A DNA stretch of 64,000 nucleotides from Tricholomella constricta. Lineage: Eukaryota; Basidiomycota; Agaricomycetes; Agaricales; Lyophyllaceae. Shown piece by piece: positions 32,801-41,816 of the stretch (position 1 is the stretch's first letter; each line of letters begins with the position of its first letter). The stretch is taken from assembly GCA_013368375.1 (NCBI GenBank), contig JAACJP010000011.1:1-64000 (forward strand), read 5' to 3'. The translations under genes and the position numbers were made by a program. The notes beneath the pieces are model-generated. The model had not been told where the DNA came from. It ran no database searches and worked only from the letters and a program-made list of their open reading frames with translations.

Positions 32801-33755
32801 GTCTTTCACGGTGTTATCGTTACGTTGACGTGCATCTAGTGCAGTTCGTAGCGAACCATCTTTCTTGTAGTGGGGCTGCTTGGCTGACGGTCCGTGGCTC
32901 CCACCACTTAGCATCCACATAGCGGTTTATCTTCGCGTGGAATTCTTCTCTCAGCGAATTTGGGCACTGCGGTAAGTGATAGTGATACCGTGCATTCTCA
33001 TCGATTAAATGAATCTCATGGTTAACTTCCCTCCATGGTGGTAACGTGTTAGGAGTTCCATTCACCATATCTTGAAACTCATCATGCCATTGCTGACGTA
33101 GGCGGGGATAATCTTCAGTAGTGAGTTTACTTTTGATTTTTGTATTACCATCCTTTCGTCGCTTCCCTTCCGTGGTTGGTTTCTCATACCTATCGCGGAG
33201 GGCTTGTATCCGTTCTTCCGTCTCATCTGGTACTTCCAGTCGTACTTGCCGTGACTGCGGCGTACTTCCTGTAGTACTACCAGCTATTGTCCCGACGTAT
33301 ACTGACGGTTCGGATATCTCGTCTGGGCGCGCATCGCGATATATCTCGCCTGGAGGCGCTTGGACTCGCGTATATGCACGCATGGACGCAATTACCTCGT
33401 TCCATTCAAATGGCATTCGAGGATCGTACGCCCAATCGACGTGCGGATGTGGTACAGGTCGATCCCAAAATGTTCGCTTGGGTTTCTCCTGCGCCACTTG
33501 TGGCGACACTTGTGGTTCCGGTAATTTTACCTTCTCCTCAGTGCTATCCAAATTATCGATTTGCGAAGATTTGGGTTCTTTGTGCTGCATTTTGTGCATT
33601 TTGTCTTTCTTTTCATACTCGGTTGACCCTTTCTCCCCCTGAAGAGTATCTATATACTCTTCCTCGCTCATCAGTAGACATGGCACGTCCGACGGAAGAC
33701 TATGCATTTTGTGCACCTCTTCCTCCGGAACGTCTTCTACTGTGACTCGTGGGAG
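29900..33755 (-). pseudogene. Pol of chromovirus B (RT, RNase H, integrase, chromodomain), one frameshift
   Basis: The frame follows the Gag-protease TGA without a shift (33755 down to 32820) and continues in another frame from 32920 to 29900. The switch is explained by loss of 11 bp at 32866/32867 compared with A, just before the KKDGSLR motif of the reverse transcriptase. Domains: reverse transcriptase with the YLDD active site at about 32540; RNase H (ICDASKTGVGAMYG, HELETLAILEAL, ITDHKALEFF); integrase with an HHCC module, D (GTDFIGPF), D (IVSDRDSKF) and E (HPQTDGQTERAN); a GPY-like KFVGPYRVLK; and a C-terminal chromodomain (EWFVEEVLGHRW...FQVRWSLGDTMWEP). The chromodomain places it among chromoviruses, whose integration can be guided by histone marks. 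Confidence 0.9.
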
Positions 33756-36700
33756 TCAATCCCGGGGTTTATCCGTGGTACGATAGCGGCGCAGCCGTCC
33801 ATCAGTATCCCGGAGGTCTACCTTCGTGGCTTCGGTTGATACACCGTTGACCACAACTGTATTCGTCGCGAAATCAAGGATAACTCCATGCTTTCGCATA
33901 AACGGTGTACCGATAATCATATCATATCGGTCAAAGTTTGCTATATCGACATACAGCTTTTCTTCAGATCCGTGTGTTTTAACTAACGCATCAGACCCAA
34001 AGGTCACTGTCGAGCGACTTCCAATCGTTCCCAATTGCAGCGTTATCGGTGCATCCAACGGATACACGCGCAGTCCCGCTACCTGGGAGAATGCCAGGGT
34101 TACGCCCGTAGTTGTACTACCCGAGTCCCATAGCGTCCACGCGTCGTGTCCGCCTACATTGACATATGTGGCCAAACACTCCTTGTCGTCGCGCTTATGC
34201 ACTGGGCGAGCCTTAGCTACTTTCGATGCGCGAAGATGTACTTTGCGCATCGTTATCTGGCGAGTTTCATCCAACGGTAATGCCGTTATCGCCCTCAGGA
34301 CTTCAGTCTCGCTGTCTCGGGAGTAGTAGTCATTATCATAGACATCGACCTCAATGAGTTCATCGCTGTCGCTGTCTACCGATGACTCAGGTGGATTATC
34401 CGCTTCATTAGCAGAGGTATGTCCACTCTCGTCATCAGCCTCATGCTCCGGATCCATGTCCGAATCATCGTCCTCTTCATCAACTGCGGTCCGAGCTGCT
34501 CGTATCTGAGCACGCATGGGGTACGGTTTCTGTTTACATTCTCTCGAGTAATGACCTTTCTTTCCGCATTTGTAGCAGATGACATCTGCCGCTGGTGACG
34601 GATTCGGTGTCGGAGATGAATGCAGTTGGGGGCGTTCCAACTGTCTATTGGGTGGCGCACCCGAGTTCGGGTCGGGGCGTGCTTGCACTCCCACCTTTCC
34701 TCCTCGTCCACGCAGTGGCATAGCCACCACTCTCGCGTGTAGTCCTCCTGCTAAGGCAGACTTGCGAATGAAAGTGGTACCGATTCGCCCACCTCCGCGG
34801 GGCCTCGAAGATGTTACTTCGGGATTCCGGCGCGAACGACGGCGTGAGTTTCGAGCAAGGTAGTGCGCAGCTGTCTTAGAGGCAGACTCATACGCCTTCG
34901 CCTCGGAGACAAACTCATCGACTGTATTTATCTCAGGTGACAATCCACCTTCCTTAATTAGGGCGACGAGCATATCTTTGGGTATACCTTCCAGGAAGGT
35001 ATCACGCACGGTGTATTCGTCTGGGAACACAGCCATATTTTGTGCGTGGTCCATGAGCTCGTCATAAAACCCTTGAACTCCAATGCTCTCATTATAAGTA
35101 GCATCGTAGAAGTCCTCTCGTGCATCCTGCATTGTTGACGGCTGTACAAAGCGATCATACAATCCAAGAATGACGTCTTCAAACGTCCAATGACGTTGAC
35201 GACGGTTTACATGAACGACGTGGCGCTGGTACCATGTCTTAGCTTCTCCTCTGAGAAACTCTGGTACAACGAGCACACGTTCACGGTCGCGTTCGTCGCC
35301 ACCATACTGGCATGCGGCTAAATGAACGCACACGTCCGTTAGCCACCTTTCAAGGTCGCTAAACTTGGTTCCTCCAGCGTATGGAGTTATAGTTTTGGAC
35401 GCGTCAGATCGCCTCAATTTACTACCCTCGGGAAGTTGCAGGCGTGTACCGAGTTGTTCTTCTAGCAGCGCTTTCAAGCGTACATGCATAGAATCTCGGT
35501 GTTGTTCCACGGCTTCAGCGACTCCAGGGTTTCGGGAAGTTGACCGCACTTGCGGAGGCATCGAGAACCCACGCCCAGGGGTTTCACTTGATCTACCTGG
35601 GTTTCGGGATATAGGGTTCACGACGCTCATTCCCCTACCGCGTCCACGAGCATTGGTAACATGCGTACGAACTACGGGAGTCTCATGAGGAGGTCGATCT
35701 CTAGCAAATGTTTGCTGTTGATCACGTCCCTGCAGGTGCTCATCGTAGGGGGCACTCTGCACATTATTATCCTGTTCGTGAGGGTGTCCAATCGACTCGA
35801 AATAAATGCTCTTCATTTGGTCGACGGGCTGACGTCCGATAAAGATCACTCCCTGGTCATCGTAAACCGAATGACCCTGTTGCTGCAAGTCTCGATCCCG
35901 CTCGCGCTGGAGGGCGACTCTGTCTGCCCACGAGTCTGCCATTGGGTATCGACGGGATGCATTCCCAGGGACTTGTATCACAGGCGGTGATGTCTCAGTC
36001 GTGAACCGTAGTGTTTGAGCAGGCGCAGGCCTTTCCTCAATCGGTTTGACGCCGTCGTGTGTTTCATCCACACGATCCTCGATTTTTACAGGCGTGGTGA
36101 GCACAGGGCCGATGCTGTCGGCTGCTTGTGTTGTTCCTACTGTTGCTTGCGGAGCTTTCGGTGTCGAAGACCTCGATGCTTCCAAGACAGTGGCCATAGA
36201 ATAGTTATCTATTTCGAAGCGAATGCCTTCGATAACTAGCTTTACGAATTCGATACTGTTCGTATCAGGCTCCGTGTCCATGATCGCACAGTGTACGTAG
36301 GCGGAGCCTAGCGCGTTCTCATTCATCTGAGTACGTCGACTAGCGTCTGGGACCATCGACTGGTATTCTGACCAGTAGAGGTGCACCTGACGCTTGAGGA
36401 GGGGCGAGAACCTGAAGATGTTCAGGGTCCCGTTGTCCGATTCTGCCGTCGAGCTGACAGGCGATAACGCCCGTCGTCGAAGGTACGCACTCGTAACCGA
36501 CTGGTTATCCGTGTTGGCGTGTACCGGGGCTTGTACCGAAGACTGTGGCACAGCAGTGGGGGCCGGGGAGGCGGCGTACGCGGCGTACGCTTGTTGCAGA
36601 GCCAATCGTACGGGGCCATCGTCCGATGCATGTCTAAGACTCGCATCTTCAGCAGTTTCGACCCCCAGACTGCCTAACCTTGCGGCTGGGCGCTCTGTGG

Positions 36701-36899
36701 CGTGCATTGATAGTAGCTCCAGGCTACTTACCGCTGTTGGTCCCTCTGCTGCTGCTACACCTTGCCCGACTTCGTCCGAACGACGTTGAGGCGGCACATA
36801 GGCTATAGGAGGTCGCGGTACTGGCGGATCGACAATAGATTGTATCGTTGGTGTGTTTTCAGAGCTGGTAGCGCTCGGTGGCGCTCGGTTTGGATCCAT
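33756..36899 (-). CDS. Gag-protease of chromovirus B, 1047 residues
   Basis: An intact ORF. The first 480 residues are a long low-complexity and helical extension. The Gag core follows at about residues 505-650 (FSDLERWLTDVCVHLA, WYQRHVVHVNRRQRHWTF, LYDRFVQPSTMQDAREDF), a CCHC knuckle CYKCGKKGHYSREC at about 773, an acidic stretch, and a retropepsin with DSGSTTTG at about 925 and IIGTPFMRK. It ends TGA followed by CTC, and the pol frame continues in phase. UGA followed by C is the leakiest stop context, so Gag-Pol is probably made by stop readthrough. Fusing protease to Gag rather than Pol, and a Gag this long, are uncommon for chromoviruses. Confidence 0.9.
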   Translation of the reverse strand: MDPNRAPPSATSSENTPTIQSIVDPPVPRPPIAYVPPQRRSDEVGQGVAAAEGPTAVSSLELLSMHATERPAARLGSLGVETAEDASLRHASDDGPVRLALQQAYAAYAASPAPTAVPQSSVQAPVHANTDNQSVTSAYLRRRALSPVSSTAESDNGTLNIFRFSPLLKRQVHLYWSEYQSMVPDASRRTQMNENALGSAYVHCAIMDTEPDTNSIEFVKLVIEGIRFEIDNYSMATVLEASRSSTPKAPQATVGTTQAADSIGPVLTTPVKIEDRVDETHDGVKPIEERPAPAQTLRFTTETSPPVIQVPGNASRRYPMADSWADRVALQRERDRDLQQQGHSVYDDQGVIFIGRQPVDQMKSIYFESIGHPHEQDNNVQSAPYDEHLQGRDQQQTFARDRPPHETPVVRTHVTNARGRGRGMSVVNPISRNPGRSSETPGRGFSMPPQVRSTSRNPGVAEAVEQHRDSMHVRLKALLEEQLGTRLQLPEGSKLRRSDASKTITPYAGGTKFSDLERWLTDVCVHLAACQYGGDERDRERVLVVPEFLRGEAKTWYQRHVVHVNRRQRHWTFEDVILGLYDRFVQPSTMQDAREDFYDATYNESIGVQGFYDELMDHAQNMAVFPDEYTVRDTFLEGIPKDMLVALIKEGGLSPEINTVDEFVSEAKAYESASKTAAHYLARNSRRRSRRNPEVTSSRPRGGGRIGTTFIRKSALAGGLHARVVAMPLRGRGGKVGVQARPDPNSGAPPNRQLERPQLHSSPTPNPSPAADVICYKCGKKGHYSRECKQKPYPMRAQIRAARTAVDEEDDDSDMDPEHEADDESGHTSANEADNPPESSVDSDSDELIEVDVYDNDYYSRDSETEVLRAITALPLDETRQITMRKVHLRASKVAKARPVHKRDDKECLATYVNVGGHDAWTLWDSGSTTTGVTLAFSQVAGLRVYPLDAPITLQLGTIGSRSTVTFGSDALVKTHGSEEKLYVDIANFDRYDMIIGTPFMRKHGVILDFATNTVVVNGVSTEATKVDLRDTDGRLRRYRTTDKPRD

Positions 36900-37013
36900 C
36901 GCAGATAGATCTTCGATTCAGGATTGTGGTGATGGTGATGGCGCTGATAAGCGAGTCGACGTCGACGATAGAGAGCAGTTAAGCAGATAGCAAAGCTGGG
37001 TAGCTTAAAAAAG

Positions 37014-37247
37014 TGTAACGGTTGTACGGGGTTGGGGGATCCTTGCAAGACACCAGACACGTTAAGCTAGACCAATCTGTGGGATTCTGCTAAGTACGTG
37101 TACAGGGTGAAGGTGCAAAGGATTATCTAAGCATAAACTGTACAGGACATTTATATACGCATAACAAAGATGGTCGTGCATTACCAGAAGGTAATGCCAA
37201 ACAGGTTGCGTCTCAATATAGACGTATTGTAACGCGCCGTCGTTACA
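37014..37247 (-). repeat. 5' LTR of chromovirus B
   Basis: This is the partner of 26722-26955 with one substitution. On the minus strand it is followed by CTTTTTTAAGCTACC, a sequence that also follows the 5' LTR of A2. There is no TGG where a tRNA primer would normally pair. Confidence 0.94.
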
Positions 37248-37252
37248 AAGGG

Positions 37253-38397
37253 TTGCCCTAACAGCAGAATAGTGTAAACCGGAGACCCAACGAAGCCGAC
37301 CAATCAGCCTCCGCGCCGAAACACGTGTCTGCTACACGCAACCCGTCCAGCGCGCGCCTGCTCCGATCGTCGCCCAGTCCCGTCTCGAGATGTCCGACTT
37401 CGGTGAATTTGACACGCCTCCGTCTCCTGCTGCGCTCACGCCAGAGGAACGACTGGTGAGCCTTGAAACCGCAATGTCGGCTCTCTTGCAATCCAACACC
37501 ACCAACTCGGCCACCATGGACCGCATCGCCGCTCTTTTAGATACCATCGTTTTGGGGAACCCCTCCGCTGCCTCCCCAGCAGCACCTACGACCCCCGCGA
37601 CGCCGGCGCAGCCCCTGCCGACGTCCCCTCCCCTTCCGCGATCGGGATCGCACATTCGGCCGTCGCCCCCTCCCGTGTACGACGGCGCTCGATCGGGCGG
37701 CCGCGCCTTCTGGAACGCGTGCCAGCTCTACTTCTCCCTGAGCGTCGGACAGTTCGCCGACGACCACGCCCGAATCAGCTGGGTGTTGTCGTACATGCAA
37801 CATGGTCGTGCCGCCGACTTCGTCGGTCGGGTCTTTCAGTATGGGTCGGTAAAGCGCGCATTCCCGACCTGGAAGGACTTCGCGTCGAACTTCGAAAAGG
37901 AGTTCTTCCTGTTCGACGAAGTCGCCGACGCTGCGCTCACCCTTGAGTCAACAGCGTACTTTCAGAATGGGCGCACCATCGACGAGTACATCGACTCGTT
38001 CAAGGCGCTGTGGATCAAGGCTGATTACCCAGACGGCCGCCATCTGGTCCTCAAATTCCGTCGGGGCATGGACCCGAAGCTCTCAAGGAGGCTTGGGAGC
38101 ATCACCACGGGTCGGCCCGACGACTCCAAGATCGAGGACTGGCTAGCGATCGCCCGCTCCCAGGACTTCATCATGAGGACCGAGGAGGACTTCCACCGTC
38201 GATCGGCTCCGACAGTTCCGACTGCGAGTCGCCCGACTGCTCCCATTCCGATGCCTGTGGTCGCGCCTATGCTCCAATGGCGACCCACTGCCCCACCGAC
38301 CGCTCCCGTTCGTGTGTCGGCACCGGCGCACTTTCTCAGCACGCCCGTGACGCCGTCTCTTCCCCCAGGTGTCCCCATGGACATCGACCGGCTCCGC
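37253..38397 (+). mobile_element. Element C, LTR end, leader and gag fragment
   Basis: Positions 37253-37263 complete the split 5' LTR of element C. A leader follows, then gag from 37390. The element is cut at 38398 by the 5' LTR of A2. The five bases before that LTR are TCCGC. The rest of C should lie to the right of A2, but A2 is broken there and no C sequence is recognisable after 48780. Confidence 0.8.
37390..38397 (+). pseudogene. Gag of element C, truncated
   Basis: The frame from ATG 37390 encodes a Ty3-type Gag of 336 residues up to the LTR. It has an N-terminal helix (LTPEERLVSLETAMSALLQS), a Pro-rich hinge, the core (FWNACQLYFSLSVGQFADDH, WKDFASNFEKEFF, YIDSFKALWIKADYPD, FRRGMDPKLSRRLG) and a Pro-rich segment ending in PMDIDRLR. 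In related fungal elements the zinc knuckle follows directly after such an MDIDR motif, so the cut falls just before it. It is GC-rich compared with A and B. Confidence 0.85.
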
Positions 38398-38618
38398 TGT
38401 AAGGGCGCTTACTATCTTATCGACTAATCTGATCTAATCGTATCTTATCGACACGATTATGCTATTGTTTGGCAACACCTTCCGGTGTTGCCTATTTAAT
38501 CCTTTACATTACATAATTAAAGAGTAGACCTTGTACACCTATACGTAGCAATCGACAGACTTGTCAAGCTTACGTCTAGCGTGCACAGCAAGGTCCCCAA
38601 TCTTGTAACTCCGTTACA
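38398..38618 (+). repeat. 5' LTR of chromovirus copy A2
   Basis: This 221-bp LTR, TGTAAGGG to CGTTACA, is nearly identical to 1435-1656. It is followed by TTTTTTTAAGCTACC. The octamer ACCTTGCT at 38631-38638 is complementary to AGCAAGGT inside the LTR (38587-38594), which would allow self-priming, though this is unproven. Confidence 0.92.
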
Positions 38619-38726
38619 TTTTTTTAAGCTACCTTGCTTTCTATTGCTGCGTACCCACGACATTACGCAGAACCACATTCCATTTAGAACACCCATCATC
38701 AAAAGAACCCACGAGACCCAGACCCG

Positions 38727-41700
38727 ATGACACCAACTCCCACATCCGGAAAGAGCCGAACTCCGGTCTTCGAGGATGCGCTCGCAGCGCATCCTCCATC
38801 ACAACTTCCACTGCAACCAGTGGAAGTCGGATCAGTCGCTGGTGGACAAAGTCCACCAGCGCAGAATACACTAGGATTAGAATCGGAGGAACCTTGGCCG
38901 ATAGCAAGCACCAATGTGCCGGGGAGCTTGGCCGACGAATTGGCCAGGTCATATCGACCTGGCCCCACGGCAGGAAGCAGATGGCCAGACAGCCGTCTGT
39001 CAAGTAGAGCGTTCGGGGCGTCCACCCTGAGCATAGTCAAGATGGAGTCGGACGAAGACGACTTGTCCGACCCCGAGGCCAATGAAGAAGAAGCCAGCGA
39101 TAGGGAATTGCTGGCGCTAAAAGTGAAGCAATTCTGGGACACCACCGATGTTGTTAGCGAACATCGACGAAGACGACTAGAGGAACGAGCGGATAGGCTC
39201 GTTCTACGATCAACCGGAGCACAGTCCGTTGGAGAAATGGTCGTACAGGAGTATGCCGACCGATACTTGGAAGCGCTGTCCATAGTAGTTACGGAATACA
39301 GGAAGAAGTACCCTAAGGGAACTTCGAATTCAGCAGTCAGCTCGATCGCTGGGACTCCTATACCTAAGAAAGCTCCGCTCAACAAAGGAAAAGGTCGTTG
39401 GGATGACCTTTTCACCCCGCAAGCAGTGGCCTCGGGATCGAACCAGCCTCTTGATGAGGCTGCTATGGCAGTATCTGCGCTGCATCAAGCGCGCCAGTTA
39501 GGAGAATCTGACGACGATTATTGTCGTCGGGCCGCGGCAGCGAAACGCGAAAGAATGACTCGCGAAGAGCACCTTGCGCAACCACAAGGTTCCCGATGGG
39601 CCCCTGTTAGTGAGTCTACATTAGACCCACCCACTGAGCGTAAGGACACGAATTTGCAACTAGCTGGCACTGAAAGCGTGCCAGCTATTCAAGTACCTCC
39701 GGAGGCTAAGGATGGCCGTGTTCCATTAGCGAAAGAGTGGAACAACCGGATCGCTTACCAGCGTCTGAGAAATGCTGATCTATCACGGAGCAAGTTCACG
39801 AATTATGACGACCAAGGAGTCGTCTTTGAAGGACATATGCCTGTGGATGAGATGGCGAGGCAATGGGCCTCGCAAACTCAAGGTTCGGATGGTGGGTTAG
39901 TAACTGGATTGGAAGCCGTCGAAAAGAATAATTCGACGGCGATAGCTAACGGTCGTCGAGACATGCGGGTTCGAATAAGTGAACCCGCGGAATATGCGCA
40001 GCCTCGAGCTCAGACTCGAGGCTATTCAATGCCTGCTCCGATCCGCCGGAGTCAATCAATTGCGGACGGAATACATGCTGCCGGAGAGCAGCATAAAACT
40101 AAGATGCATGAGCGATTGCATCAATTAATGCACGAGCGTTTGTCGGTACGACTGTCGCTTCCGGACGGGATGAAATCTCGGCGTGCGGACTCAAAGTCCG
40201 TAGGCACTTATAGTGGAAGTGCAAAGTTCGGCGACCTTGAAGAATGGCTGTCGAGCCTCGTCGTGATGCTGGCAGTGAGCCAGTTTGGAGGAGAAGAACG
40301 CGACCAAGAGCGCGTTCTGATAACATCCGAGTTTCTCGATGGCGAAGCTCGAAAGTGGTACAATCGCCACGTTATACATGTGAACCGCGAGAAGCAGTTC
40401 TGGACGTTTGAAGACGTCGTACTTGGATTGTATGACCGGTTCGTGCTACCCTCAACCATGCAAGATGCTCGTAACGACTTTAATGCCGTTACTTACTCGG
40501 CGAGCAAAGGAATACAAGGTTTATATGATGACCTTGTGGACCATGCCATGAATATGGCAGCAAGAACGGACGATTGGACGTTCCTGGAGAAATTCCTCAA
40601 GACACTTCCGCGTGAGATGCGGAAGGCATTATTCGATGACGGGCTATCACCCGAAATCAACACGGCCCAAGAGTTCCTAGCGGTGGGCTTAGCACACCAA
40701 GCCACCCAGAAGACGGCTGATTACTTTGAGCGGAACATAACCGCTCAGCGAAATCAACCGAGTCAACCGCGGAAACCAGATGGGGGGCGAGTAAACACCC
40801 CACAAAACAATTTCAACAGGACTCGACGTGTGTTTGGCGCACTTAATGAAAAACCATACGCCAAGCTAGCGTATCAGGATCAACCGGGACGTGGAGAGCA
40901 AAAGCTCCACGTCGAGAAACCAGCGATGAAGACGGGAGATCGTCCGCGTTACGATCAAACCAAAAACCACGATCATCACAACCACCCCCCGGGGGAAGTG
41001 TGCTTTAATTGTTGGAAACTAGGGCATTTTGCAAAAGATTGCAAACAGCCCAAGGAACAGCGAGCGTTCCTACGGGCCGCACGTACAGCGGCACCTGACG
41101 CAGCAAGTGAGGCGGACGACGAAGATACTTCTCCCGAGGACCCGGACGGACGAGACAATGGACGCCCTGAGACCGAGGCGGACAATGAAGACGAAGGCGA
41201 TGAGTTCGTAGATATGGAGGTCTACGAAAATGAATACTATGCTCGGGACGATGAGACCGAGCGTATGTTTGCAATGACAGAAGTCATTGCGTCAGAAGAA
41301 CGCAATGATAAACCACCAAGTCGTAAAGTGAAAGTGCGGACGGGTAGGGACAAGATTGCTCGTCCCGTAGTCCCGATAAAGGACAAGGAGTGCCTGGTCA
41401 CCTACATTAATGTAGGTGGACATGAGGCTTGGACCCTCTGGGATTCCGGGAGTACGACTACCGGACTTACGCCGTCATTCGCTCAAGTGGCCGATATTCG
41501 AGTGTTTCCATTGGAGGATCCATTAATCCTCCAGCTCGGAACTAAAGGAAGTCGGGCCACAGTAAATTTTGGCACGACGGTGGAAGCCGTTCTTCCAGGG
41601 TTTAAAGGCAAGGTTTACATGGACCTTGCTAACTTTGATCGATACGACGTGATTATAGGCACGCCGTTTATGCGCGCAAACAACGTCGTGCTGGACTTTA

Positions 41701-41813
41701 ACCGTGACGAAGTTGTCGTCAATGGAGTCGCTACACCAGCGACTAAAGTAAAAATGGAGGATACCGATGGCCGAGTTAGACGCCATCGGTCATTGGAGAA
41801 ACGAAGAGAATGA
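38727..41813 (+). CDS. Gag-protease of chromovirus A, 1028 residues
   Basis: An intact ORF from ATG 38727. A disordered and helical extension of about 490 residues precedes the Gag core (FGDLEEWLSSLVVMLA, WYNRHVIHVNREKQFWTF, LYDRFVLPSTMQDARNDF), a knuckle CFNCWKLGHFAKDC at residue 759, an acidic linker, and a retropepsin with DSGSTTTG at residue 906 and IIGTPFMRANNV. The architecture matches element B throughout. It stops at TGA 41811-41813, followed by CTA; the next codons continue the pol frame in phase. The DNA of this gene carries dozens of short perfect inverted repeats, for example 10-11 bp stems at 38773-38795, 38804-38827 and 38837-38861. Confidence 0.92.
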   Translation: MTPTPTSGKSRTPVFEDALAAHPPSQLPLQPVEVGSVAGGQSPPAQNTLGLESEEPWPIASTNVPGSLADELARSYRPGPTAGSRWPDSRLSSRAFGASTLSIVKMESDEDDLSDPEANEEEASDRELLALKVKQFWDTTDVVSEHRRRRLEERADRLVLRSTGAQSVGEMVVQEYADRYLEALSIVVTEYRKKYPKGTSNSAVSSIAGTPIPKKAPLNKGKGRWDDLFTPQAVASGSNQPLDEAAMAVSALHQARQLGESDDDYCRRAAAAKRERMTREEHLAQPQGSRWAPVSESTLDPPTERKDTNLQLAGTESVPAIQVPPEAKDGRVPLAKEWNNRIAYQRLRNADLSRSKFTNYDDQGVVFEGHMPVDEMARQWASQTQGSDGGLVTGLEAVEKNNSTAIANGRRDMRVRISEPAEYAQPRAQTRGYSMPAPIRRSQSIADGIHAAGEQHKTKMHERLHQLMHERLSVRLSLPDGMKSRRADSKSVGTYSGSAKFGDLEEWLSSLVVMLAVSQFGGEERDQERVLITSEFLDGEARKWYNRHVIHVNREKQFWTFEDVVLGLYDRFVLPSTMQDARNDFNAVTYSASKGIQGLYDDLVDHAMNMAARTDDWTFLEKFLKTLPREMRKALFDDGLSPEINTAQEFLAVGLAHQATQKTADYFERNITAQRNQPSQPRKPDGGRVNTPQNNFNRTRRVFGALNEKPYAKLAYQDQPGRGEQKLHVEKPAMKTGDRPRYDQTKNHDHHNHPPGEVCFNCWKLGHFAKDCKQPKEQRAFLRAARTAAPDAASEADDEDTSPEDPDGRDNGRPETEADNEDEGDEFVDMEVYENEYYARDDETERMFAMTEVIASEERNDKPPSRKVKVRTGRDKIARPVVPIKDKECLVTYINVGGHEAWTLWDSGSTTTGLTPSFAQVADIRVFPLEDPLILQLGTKGSRATVNFGTTVEAVLPGFKGKVYMDLANFDRYDVIIGTPFMRANNVVLDFNRDEVVVNGVATPATKVKMEDTDGRVRRHRSLEKRRE

Positions 41814-41816
41814 CTA
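41811..41816 (+). promoter_or_regulatory. Leaky stop UGA-CUA between Gag-protease and Pol
   Basis: TGA CTA lies at the end of the Gag-protease frame, and the same frame then stays open for about 500 bases with sequence homologous to the start of Pol in element B (KVTVEDDDD against VTVEDVPEE). UGA CUA is an established readthrough context in several RNA viruses and in cellular genes. Element B has TGA CTC at 33758-33753 on the minus strand. The inference is that Gag-Pol is produced by stop-codon readthrough. Confidence 0.75.

Larger units (their letters stand above)
26722..37247 (-). mobile_element. Complete chromovirus B, 10.5 kb, three ORFs
   Basis: A full-length minus-strand LTR element: LTRs of 234 bp at 26722-26955 and 37014-37247 differing at one base (26755 G, 37047 A), and the target duplication AAGGG at 26717-26721 and 37248-37252. 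In order of transcription: Gag-protease, Pol with chromodomain, and a third ORF. The polypurine tract is at 26958-26966. The near-identical LTRs mean a recent insertion. It landed inside the 5' LTR of element C. The reverse transcriptase start has an 11-bp deletion relative to A, so this copy is not autonomous as it stands. Confidence 0.95.
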
